Positions 1 to 5,081 of a DNA stretch of 5,334 bases are shown piece after piece; the stretch's first letter is position 1, and each line of letters opens with the position of its first letter. The notes beneath the pieces were generated by a model. The model saw only the letters and a list, made by a program, of their open reading frames with translations, was not told the origin of the DNA and searched no databases. The stretch comes from an uncultured Collinsella sp. GTDB lineage: Bacteria > Actinomycetota > Coriobacteriia > Coriobacteriales > Coriobacteriaceae. A program made the translations under genes and the position numbers. The stretch covers positions 1 through 5,334 of the forward strand of contig CATXML010000101.1 in assembly GCA_958372035.1 (NCBI GenBank), in the 5' to 3' direction.

Positions 1-40
1 CACGCAGCGCGCGATCGGTTTGTTGAGGGTGCTCACTCAT
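1..40 (-). CDS. N-terminal fragment of an unidentified gene downstream of the sigma factor
   Basis: An ATG at 38-40 on the minus strand opens a frame without a stop to the window edge. It reads MSEHPQQTDRALR, 13 residues of a polar, probably cytoplasmic N-terminus. The ATG overlaps the TGA of the sigma-factor gene (37-39) in an ATGA junction, the usual sign of translational coupling, so the gene is probably the last or next member of the sigma operon. No good Shine-Dalgarno sequence precedes it at the normal distance; a GGAG lies too far upstream, which fits coupling. In Bacillus subtilis the gene that follows sigB is the phosphatase gene rsbX, but 13 residues are not enough to judge whether this is a functional counterpart. 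The product is unknown. Confidence 0.6.
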   Translation of the reverse strand, partial: MSEHPQQTDRALR

Positions 41-828
41 GAACGAACCATTACTCCGTCGGGGTCAATCTTGTCCTGAATCTTCTTAAGCGTACGGCGC
101 AGCAGGCGCGAGACCTGCACCTGGGAGATGCCCAGCTTCTTGGCGATCTCGATCTGGGTCATGCCCTTCACAAAGCGCAGCTCGATCACCTCGCGCTCGC
201 GCGGCGAGAAATCGCGAATGGCCTCCTCAATCACCAGACGGTCATCGGTAAAGTCGAGCTCGTTGTCGTCGTCAGCATAGCGGTCGAGAATCGAAGGCGC
301 ATCGTCGGAATCGGACGCACCGGGGGCCTCGATGGGTACCGAGGTGTAGGCCGAGGACGATTCCATGGCTTCGAGCACCTCGTCAACGGTCACGTCCAGG
401 TATTCGGCGATTTCCTCAACCTTAGGAGAACGCTGTAGCTCGTTGGTGAGCTTGTCGGTGGCCTGGTTGACCTTGGCCGAGAGCTCCTGCAGACGACGCG
501 GCACGCGCACGCTCCAGCCCTTGTCGCGGAAGTGGCGCTTAATCTCTCCCAGAATAGTAGGTGTCGCGAACGTGGTGAACTCGAGCCCGCGCTCAGGGTC
601 AAAACGGTCGATAGCCTTGAGCAAGCCCAGATAGCCGACCTGCAAAAGGTCATCGAGCGGCTCACCGCGGTTCTTAAACTTGTTGGCAAGAAACCTTACC
701 AGGTTCATGTGGGACATGACGAGTTGCTCGCGGGCATCCGGATCACCGGTCTCCTTGTAGCGACGAAACAGCTCGCGGGTTTTCTCCTTGTCCCAAGCGG
801 TCTTACCGCTCCGGGAACGTTCGGTCAT
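37..828 (-). CDS. sigB: RNA polymerase sigma factor, SigB/SigF/SigG family (sigma-70 group 3)
   Basis: This is a complete 263-residue alternative sigma factor that directs RNA polymerase to a stress or developmental promoter set. Region 2 spans about residues 33-103 and includes LLQVGYLGLLKAIDRFDPERG and the -10-binding stretch FTTFATPTILGEIKRHFRDKGW. The VRVPRRLQEL segment (108-117) leads into region 3 (to about 155). An acidic linker (about 171-198) is followed by region 4 (200-252), whose helix-turn-helix MTQIEIAKKLGISQVQVSRL lies near 223-242. The length and the VPRRLQEL/SPREREVIELRF signatures are those of SigB, SigF and SigG, not of primary or ECF sigma factors. The ATG lies one nucleotide after the TAA of the anti-sigma gene, and no strong Shine-Dalgarno sequence is visible, so translation is probably coupled to it. 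Family membership is certain; the exact SigB role is inferred from the adjacent RsbW-like gene. Sporulation SigF/SigG is less likely because no spoIIAA or spoIIAB-like active kinase is seen. Confidence 0.95.
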   Translation of the reverse strand: MTERSRSGKTAWDKEKTRELFRRYKETGDPDAREQLVMSHMNLVRFLANKFKNRGEPLDDLLQVGYLGLLKAIDRFDPERGLEFTTFATPTILGEIKRHFRDKGWSVRVPRRLQELSAKVNQATDKLTNELQRSPKVEEIAEYLDVTVDEVLEAMESSSAYTSVPIEAPGASDSDDAPSILDRYADDDNELDFTDDRLVIEEAIRDFSPREREVIELRFVKGMTQIEIAKKLGISQVQVSRLLRRTLKKIQDKIDPDGVMVRS

Positions 829-829
829 A

Positions 830-1207
830 TTAGATATCCGCCTTGAGGTCGAGGGAAAGCGTCAGGGGCGCCGCGGTCTTTTCGTAGGAATCGCACACGC
901 TTGCAAGAATGAGTTCGGCATACACGGCAGCCTGGTCATCCTCATCGACAGTCGCCTGATCGCCAAAGGTAAAGGTCATTCCCACATGAGATTCGTCGAC
1001 ATCGAATGTGATCGAGATATCGTCGCAGTCGACCGCGGTGCACCCAAAGATGAAGGCCTCCTCGGCAGCCATGCGAATATCCTCGATGCGATCGACGGAC
1101 ATAGAGCACAGGGCGCCGACATTGGCGGCCGTCATGCGCACCAAGCGCGCGAAACGCGGATCACCGGCAACGCTCAGCGTAATGGGGCAGGTTGTTTCGC
1201 TACTCAT
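830..1207 (-). CDS. rsbW: RsbW-like anti-sigma factor with a degenerate ATP-binding site
   Basis: This 125-residue protein (MSSETTCPITLS start) has the length and fold signature of the RsbW/SpoIIAB branch of the GHKL (HATPase_c_2) family, which bind a cognate sigma factor and hold it inactive in the cytoplasm. The N-terminal beta strand PITLSVAGDPRFARLVRMT and the helix VDRIEDIRMAAEEAF (about 38-52) line up well with RsbW IEDLKIAVSEAC. The following N-box asparagine of RsbW (SEACTN) is replaced here: the sequence runs EEAFIFGC. No DxGxG (G1) or GGxGL (G2) ATP-lid motif can be found in the C-terminal half, so ATP binding and serine kinase activity are doubtful. The start is set by a GAGGAG at 1215-1220, 7 nt upstream. 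The gene overlaps the end of the upstream coiled-coil gene by 8 bp and ends 1 nt before the sigma ATG. The partner is inferred to be that sigma factor. Confidence 0.8.
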   Translation of the reverse strand: MSSETTCPITLSVAGDPRFARLVRMTAANVGALCSMSVDRIEDIRMAAEEAFIFGCTAVDCDDISITFDVDESHVGMTFTFGDQATVDEDDQAAVYAELILASVCDSYEKTAAPLTLSLDLKADI

Positions 1208-1790
1208 CGCAGGACTCCTCGGAGGTCTCGGCGGGCGTATAGGTGTAATACTGAGCAGGCTTGGCTGCGGGCTTCTGAGCCGTATCTGCACCATCGGCGG
1301 CCTCGTCCTCAGCCTCACCAATCAGAACGTGCTCGGTAGGCTGTTCGGCCTCGGCGGCAGTGGCGAGCTTGCGATCGGCGTCGGCTGCAGGAGCCTTCAC
1401 CTTGTTAAATCGTTTCTGCACGGCACCGGCCGCAGAGTCGGTCACGCTCGACACGGCATTGCTGGCCTCGGCCACACTGCCCGTGACCTGAGAAATGTCG
1501 CGAACGACCGCCTCAACCTCAACAAGGTTGGACGTCAGGGCGTCAACGGCAGTCTTGCTCGATTTGAGGAGCGGCTCCACCTGGGCAAGTGCCGGTGTAA
1601 GCTCATCAACGGCACCATCGAGCTTTGCCACCACGGGCTGTGCCTCGGCGAGCGTATTATTGAGGTCGCTCACCGTCTTGTCGAGCGAGTCGACGACGGT
1701 GCGGGTCTTGCGCAGCGTGAGCGCGAGCTCGACAACAGCCCACACGCCGGCAACGGCGAGCACCAGCAGGGCGATTTGAATGGGACTCAT
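1200..1790 (-). CDS. Membrane-anchored coiled-coil protein, DUF948-like
   Basis: This 196-residue protein has one N-terminal transmembrane helix (about residues 4-26, IQIALLVLAVAGVWAVVELAL) followed by basic RKTR, which favours a cytoplasmic body. Residues about 30-140 form a long heptad-like region rich in V, L, D, S and T, with prolines at regular intervals (AQPVV, LTPAL, VEPLL), typical of DUF948/YtxG-type general stress proteins. The last 50 residues are an acidic, Ala/Glu-rich, probably disordered tail with an aromatic YYTYTPAE patch. GGGAGG at 1796-1801 with a 5-nt spacer supports the ATG at 1790. It is the first gene of the sigma-factor module and its last codons overlap the rsbW start, so it is probably co-expressed with the anti-sigma and sigma genes. 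The biochemical function is unknown. A role as membrane scaffold or stress protein is inference; any single-helix coiled-coil protein would look similar. Confidence 0.75.
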   Translation of the reverse strand: MSPIQIALLVLAVAGVWAVVELALTLRKTRTVVDSLDKTVSDLNNTLAEAQPVVAKLDGAVDELTPALAQVEPLLKSSKTAVDALTSNLVEVEAVVRDISQVTGSVAEASNAVSSVTDSAAGAVQKRFNKVKAPAADADRKLATAAEAEQPTEHVLIGEAEDEAADGADTAQKPAAKPAQYYTYTPAETSEESCDE

Positions 1791-1885
1791 ACAAGCCTCC
1801 CGAAGGAATCGAAATACAGACGTTTTTCATGGTACCCCAAAGAAGGGCAAAGATACCCAAAGGGAATGCGCGAGGCGCCAATGGC
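1791..1885 (-). other. Intergenic gap between rarA and the sigma-factor module
   Basis: This gap of about 95 nt is the only sizeable one on the left side and so the likeliest place for a promoter of the sigma module. No convincing rho-independent terminator for rarA is visible by eye. It holds an imperfect direct repeat on the minus strand, CCCTTTGGGTA (1854-1864) and CCCTTCTTTGGGGTA (1833-1847). A TGTATT hexamer close to the start could be a -10, but no matching -35 is clear. The gene may have its own promoter or be read through from rarA. Confidence 0.4.
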
Positions 1886-3235
1886 CTACTTGGGAGCGTT
1901 GCCGCTACGGTCGCGCTCGCTTTGCTCCACACGCCACTCTTCCCAACCGCGGCCGGCAGGCTGCCAGAACGCGCCGCGCTCCAACCCCTCGGGCAAATAG
2001 CGCTGATCGACCCAGCCTTCGGGATAATCGTGCGGGTACTTGTATACACCGTACTCGTCGCTGCCGGGACGGTGACGATCGCGCAGGTAGCTGGGCACCT
2101 CGCGAAGACCACTGCTGTGGATATCGGCCAGCGCCGCATCGATCGAGGCCTCACACGCGTTGGACTTAGGCGCCAGGCACACATAGAGCGCAGCCTGAGC
2201 CAGGTTGATGCGACACTCGGGATAGCCAATGACCTCGGCAGATTTAAATGCGGCATGTGCCACCAAAAGCGCCTGCGGGTCGGCGTTGCCAACATCCTCG
2301 GAAGCCTGAATCATAATGCGGCGAGCGATAAACTTGGGATCCTCCCCCGCATCGATCATGCGCGCAAGCCAATAGATCGTGGCATCGGGGTCGCTGCCGC
2401 GCATAGATTTAATAAACGCACTAATAATGTCGTAGTGAATGTCACCGTTTTTGTCATACGAAAACCCACGACGTGGATTGGCGATTTTCACATCGTCAAC
2501 AGTGATGGGATAGCGCTCCCCCGCCGCCGGCGCTGGCGTCCCCTCGGTATCGGGACGCGTAACGGCAATCTCGCTCGCAAGCTCGAGCGTCGTGAGCGCC
2601 GAGCGCGCATCACCCGCGGCAAGCGTGCAAATGGTCTTGACTGCATCCTCATCGGCCGAGAACTTACCGTTTAAACCCTGCGGCGCCCCGAGCGCACGCT
2701 TAATGAGCGTGGCGACATCCTCGTCCTTCAGGTGCTCAAGCTCTACCACGCGCCCACGCGACAACAGTGCGGAGTTGACCTCGAAGTACGGGTTCTCGGT
2801 CGTGGCGCCAATCATAATGACAGTACGGTTTTCAACCGCATGCAAAAGCGCATCCTGCTGAGACTTCGAAAAACGGTGAATCTCGTCGATGAACAAGATG
2901 GTACGGCGGTCATACGTATTCAGGCGCGTCTTTGCCTCGTCGATCACGCGACGCAGGTCCTTCACGGTACCCGTCACGGCACTGACCTCGACAAACTCGC
3001 TCTTGGTATGGTTGGCGATGATATGCGCCAGCGTCGTCTTACCCGTACCAGCAGGCCCATACAGAATCACGCTCGATAGCACATCATGCTCGATGGCCGC
3101 ACGCAACCACGAGCCTTTACCGACGGCCTTTTGCTGGCCCACATACTCGTCGAGCGAATTGGGGCGCATGCGCACCGCGAGCGGCGCGTTTTTAAAGGAA
3201 CGCTCGCGTGTCGAGGTAGAAAAAAGGTCGTCCAT
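1886..3235 (-). CDS. rarA: Replication-associated recombination protein A (RarA/MgsA, AAA+ ATPase)
   Basis: This is a clamp-loader-like AAA+ ATPase that acts at stalled or collapsed replication forks in the cytoplasm. Counting from MDDLF, Walker A GPAGTGKTT is at 60-68, Walker B ILFIDEIH at 113-120, sensor 1 GATTEN at 143-148, and an arginine-finger region LLSRGR at 157-162. A sensor-2 stretch AGDARSALTTLE follows. The C-terminal tetramerisation part is full: YDKNGDIHYDIISAFIKSMRGSDPD, the stretch from PECRINLAQAALY to APKSNA, and the YKYPHDYPEGWV tail. The total of about 449 residues matches E. coli RarA (447). The start is uncertain: ATG at 3235, 3241 or 3250 and TTG at 3253 are all in frame, none with a clear Shine-Dalgarno sequence. 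I chose 3235 because family members commonly begin MDDLF or similar. It lies 60 nt after dgt, with a LexA-type palindrome in between. Confidence 0.95.
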   Translation of the reverse strand: MDDLFSTSTRERSFKNAPLAVRMRPNSLDEYVGQQKAVGKGSWLRAAIEHDVLSSVILYGPAGTGKTTLAHIIANHTKSEFVEVSAVTGTVKDLRRVIDEAKTRLNTYDRRTILFIDEIHRFSKSQQDALLHAVENRTVIMIGATTENPYFEVNSALLSRGRVVELEHLKDEDVATLIKRALGAPQGLNGKFSADEDAVKTICTLAAGDARSALTTLELASEIAVTRPDTEGTPAPAAGERYPITVDDVKIANPRRGFSYDKNGDIHYDIISAFIKSMRGSDPDATIYWLARMIDAGEDPKFIARRIMIQASEDVGNADPQALLVAHAAFKSAEVIGYPECRINLAQAALYVCLAPKSNACEASIDAALADIHSSGLREVPSYLRDRHRPGSDEYGVYKYPHDYPEGWVDQRYLPEGLERGAFWQPAGRGWEEWRVEQSERDRSGNAPK

Positions 3236-3274
3236 AGCCATCCCATGCATCAATCAAAAGCTTTGTTCGTCAAC

Positions 3275-3303
3275 AGTATAGCGAATAAATACGAACTACC
3301 GTT
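3275..3303 (-). promoter_or_regulatory. Possible rarA promoter
   Basis: On the minus strand a TATACT hexamer (3275-3280) matches five of six bases of the TATAAT -10 consensus and is followed by about 25-40 nt before the candidate rarA starts. At a 17-nt spacing the -35 position reads AACGGT (3298-3303), which is a poor match, so the element would be weak or factor-dependent. The surrounding stretch is AT-richer than the flanking coding sequence. The -35 position falls inside the LexA-like palindrome, which is where a repressor would block polymerase. Confidence 0.35.
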
Positions 3304-3306
3304 CGT
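3291..3306. promoter_or_regulatory. LexA/SOS-box-like palindrome upstream of rarA
   Basis: The sequence ACGAAC-TACC-GTTCGT is a perfect 6-bp inverted repeat with a 4-nt centre. It matches the Gram-positive LexA (DinR) core GAAC-N4-GTTC exactly and also the flanking C and G of the longer CGAAC-N4-GTTCG form. It overlaps the dgt stop codon and lies 11 nt upstream of the TATACT hexamer of the presumed rarA promoter. No other GAAC-N4-GTTC was found when I read the window. A further half-site CGAAC lies at 3265-3269 on the minus strand. The inner RNRY bases of the B. subtilis consensus are not fully matched, so binding strength is uncertain. Confidence 0.6.
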
Positions 3307-4543
3307 TAATATAGGTACGGTGTGGAAACTTCAAGCCCGGGAACTGCTTGCTCGTCAGCTCGCAGAAATAGCCGTCCGTCATGCTCGCGATGTAATCCAC
3401 CACCGCTTGATCCTTGTCGTCCTGCCAGGCATAGATGCGATCGTAGTAGGAAAGCTGCTGCTCAATGCGCGAAATATGATGCTTAAAGATGTAAGAGGAC
3501 TCGTCGCCTTTATTTAGATCCTGCAGGCAGCAGTCGTAGAGCTTTTCGAACGCCTCGCGCAGCTCCGCCTCGGAATCGCCCTCGATACCGCCCTTGCTGT
3601 AGATCTTCTCGTAGTTCTCGCGCTTCGCCCGGCGGATCTCCTCAAACAGGTCCTCGCTCATCTCGATACGCGGTTTGCCGTAGCTATGCTCAACGATATC
3701 GATGGAAGCGTGCGTGAGGATCCAGCTGTTGTAAGCCCCGCCCAGGCCATCGTCAAAGGCGTCGGGTGACAGCAGGCCCGCCGCAATGGCGTCTTGGCGA
3801 TCGCGCCCAACGTAGGCAAGGATATCCGAGATACGCACCACGCAACCCTCGAGCGTCATGGGACGCAGGTGCTCAATCGCGCTATAACCCGTGGCGATAC
3901 AGTCCTCGACCGTCTGATCGAACTGGTCAAAGGTCGCCATGTGTGACAGCTCAAATACACGTTGCTCGTACTCGCCGTTATGGCACAGTACGCCATCGAG
4001 TGTCTGGAGCGATACGTTGCGGCCATACAGCGCGTCGAGCACGCGGACCGACTGCACGTTATGGAAAAAGTAGCGGCCGGTACGCTCGTGATAGATATCG
4101 TTGAGAAAGCGCTCGCCCGCATGGCCAAAAGGCGTGTGTCCCAAGTCGTGGCCCAGGCCAATCGCCTCAATCAGATCGCCGTTGAGCCCCAGGGCGTGAC
4201 CGATATCGCGCGCAATGCGCGAGACAAGCTGCACGTGCAGGCCGCGACGCGACAGGTCATCATTGCTACGGAAGCTAAAGACCTGCGTTTTGCCTGCATA
4301 ACGCGTGTACGCCGGAAGATGAAGAATCTTTTCGGTATCGCGCATAAACGCCGGACGCATAAGCGTGCCTTTGTCGGCAGCGCGATCTATACGACGAATG
4401 ACCTGGTCATCACCGCATCGATAAGGATTAACGACACCCGAGGCGCGGTCGGCGGCGATGCGCTCAACCAGCTCGGGCGACAACGCCGCGGGAATGCGGT
4501 CCATGCGCGCCTTAATGACGGCCGTTTCTTGATTAGTTGCCAT
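3296..4543 (-). CDS. dgt: dGTPase-like HD-domain deoxynucleoside triphosphate triphosphohydrolase
   Basis: Enzymes of this family cleave dNTPs (classically dGTP) to deoxynucleoside and tripolyphosphate, and so tune the dNTP pool. In the 415-residue protein (MATNQ start) the metal-binding HD residues are visible: H103 in GLHVQLVSRIARDIG, H132-D133 in GLGHDLGHTPFGHAGE, and the distal D240 in RISDILAYVGRD. H136 and H141 fit the catalytic loop, and FFHNVQSVRVL (about 159-169) is the nucleotide-contact segment typical of dGTPases. The N-terminal RRIDRAADKGTLMRPAFMRDTEKILHLPAYTRYAGKTQVF is also family-like. The start is decided by AAGGAG at 4550-4555, 6 nt before the ATG; an ATG nine codons upstream has no ribosome site. 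The gene follows the prepilin peptidase gene by 31 nt and precedes rarA. Substrate preference (dGTP or all dNTPs) cannot be read from the sequence. Confidence 0.92.
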   Translation of the reverse strand: MATNQETAVIKARMDRIPAALSPELVERIAADRASGVVNPYRCGDDQVIRRIDRAADKGTLMRPAFMRDTEKILHLPAYTRYAGKTQVFSFRSNDDLSRRGLHVQLVSRIARDIGHALGLNGDLIEAIGLGHDLGHTPFGHAGERFLNDIYHERTGRYFFHNVQSVRVLDALYGRNVSLQTLDGVLCHNGEYEQRVFELSHMATFDQFDQTVEDCIATGYSAIEHLRPMTLEGCVVRISDILAYVGRDRQDAIAAGLLSPDAFDDGLGGAYNSWILTHASIDIVEHSYGKPRIEMSEDLFEEIRRAKRENYEKIYSKGGIEGDSEAELREAFEKLYDCCLQDLNKGDESSYIFKHHISRIEQQLSYYDRIYAWQDDKDQAVVDYIASMTDGYFCELTSKQFPGLKFPHRTYINER

Positions 4544-4549
4544 GGCATG

Positions 4550-4555
4550 CTCCTT
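4550..4555 (-). promoter_or_regulatory. Ribosome binding site of dgt
   Basis: AAGGAG on the minus strand with 6 nt to the ATG at 4543. It decides the start in favour of MATNQ over the longer MRILFKEHA reading. Confidence 0.8.
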
Positions 4556-4574
4556 AAAAAGGATGCGCAATCGG

Positions 4575-4997
4575 TTACAATGTGCAGCCCACGACCTCGA
4601 TTATGGCAAATATCGGCACCAAAAACGGGAGCAATGGCAGGGAGCGCGATTTTGTGAAGAGGCAGGAGAGGGCCAGGACCAGGAGCGCGACGGCAAATGC
4701 CACGATGCCGCCCAGAGGGTCGAGCGTGCAAAGCGCGAAAAGCGCCTTGGCATCCCCCATGCCGATGCCGGGGGCTTGGCGAACACGACGCCAGAGCGAC
4801 TCAGTGAGCACAAGGGCAAGGTAGACGATGACCGCAAGACCGGCGTGGTCAAGCGCCGTGTTAACACCTCTGTCGAGCCAAACGCCTGCAAGCGCCGCCA
4901 CCGCACACACGCCGGCAAGCTCATTGGGAAACCGCCGCTCACGGGCATCAATCACCGCGCCGGCAAAAGCGCAGATCCAAAATGGGATGTAGAACAT
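4575..4997 (-). CDS. Prepilin peptidase, A24 family (TadV/CpaA-like, lacking the methylase domain)
   Basis: This 140-residue polytopic membrane aspartyl protease cleaves the leader peptide of type IV or Tad/Flp prepilins and related pseudopilins at the cytoplasmic face of the membrane. The two catalytic aspartates are visible: D17 in VIDARERRFPNEL (family D-x(6)-P context) and D82 in the GxGD motif of PGIGMGDAK. Several hydrophobic helices surround them (about 2-16, 28-42, 52-66, 85-110 and 118-136). The protein is short because it has only the peptidase half, not the N-terminal methyltransferase part of PilD. GGGAGG at 5004-5009 supports ATG 4997 (6-nt spacing); ATG 5000 is an adjacent alternative. 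No pilin or secretion gene is in the window, so its substrate is encoded elsewhere. It probably shares a transcript with dgt, downstream of the terminator at 5031-5071. Confidence 0.88.
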   Translation of the reverse strand: MFYIPFWICAFAGAVIDARERRFPNELAGVCAVAALAGVWLDRGVNTALDHAGLAVIVYLALVLTESLWRRVRQAPGIGMGDAKALFALCTLDPLGGIVAFAVALLVLALSCLFTKSRSLPLLPFLVPIFAIIEVVGCTL

Positions 4998-5003
4998 CAT
5001 GCA

Positions 5004-5009
5004 CCTCCC
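5004..5009 (-). promoter_or_regulatory. Ribosome binding site of the prepilin peptidase gene
   Basis: GGGAGG on the minus strand, 6 nt before ATG 4997 and only 3 nt before ATG 5000. It rules out the 43-codon N-terminal extension that stays open through the terminator hairpin. Confidence 0.7.
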
Positions 5010-5030
5010 GGGACAGCTGCTCAAAAGTAA

Positions 5031-5071
5031 AAAACCACCACAAAGGTACCTGTCCCCTTTGTGGTGGTTTT
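5031..5071 (-). terminator. Intrinsic terminator with a 16-bp perfect stem; REP-like hairpin
   Basis: AAAACCACCACAAAGG (5031-5046) is the exact reverse complement of CCTTTGTGGTGGTTTT (5056-5071), giving a 16-bp stem with a 9-nt loop. Read on the minus strand it begins 8 nt after the stop codon of the glycosyltransferase-like gene and ends in six T followed by AC and TTTT, so it works as a rho-independent terminator in that direction. The plus-strand side has only four T, so it looks directional. The stem edge and loop contain GGTACCTGTCCCC, a core I associate with REP-type repeats linked to Y1 (RAYT) transposases; that link is recollection, not shown here. Confidence 0.85.
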
Positions 5072-5081
5072 GGTGGTGGTT
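5062..5081. repeat. Short direct repeat TGGTGGTT next to the terminator
   Basis: TGGTGGTT occurs at 5062-5069 inside the terminator stem and again at 5074-5081, running into the stop codon of the glycosyltransferase-like gene. The second copy could pair with the same left arm (5033-5040), giving a weaker alternative hairpin. It looks like a slipped or decayed duplication of the hairpin arm. Confidence 0.5.

Noticed and set aside
1208..1321. A 38-residue N-terminal extension of the RsbW-like protein
   Set aside because: It would overlap the coiled-coil gene heavily, is rich in Pro and Arg, and has no ribosome site, whereas GAGGAG sits 7 nt before the ATG at 1207.
1657..1830. A small minus-strand frame starting at 1830 (MKNVCISIPSGG...) as a leader peptide of the sigma module
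   Set aside because: It runs out of frame deep into the coiled-coil gene, becomes Arg/Ala-rich like other shadow frames, and has no clear ribosome site.
1853..1858. GGGTAT as a true SigB-dependent promoter
   Set aside because: No GTTT-like -35 lies 12-17 nt upstream on the minus strand, so it is not listed as a promoter and is kept only as a low-interest repeat observation.
1008..2000. Long plus-strand open frames (for example 1008-2000, 1829-2674, 3962-4657)
   Set aside because: They lie antisense to clearly recognised minus-strand genes, their translations are low-complexity or Arg/Gly-rich without family motifs, and they are the usual by-product of GC-rich third positions.
3251..3269. 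TTGACG (minus strand, near 3267-3272) as a -35 element for rarA
   Set aside because: The hexamer 17 nt further on is ATGCAT, a poor -10, and it would place the transcript start inside or after the candidate start codons.
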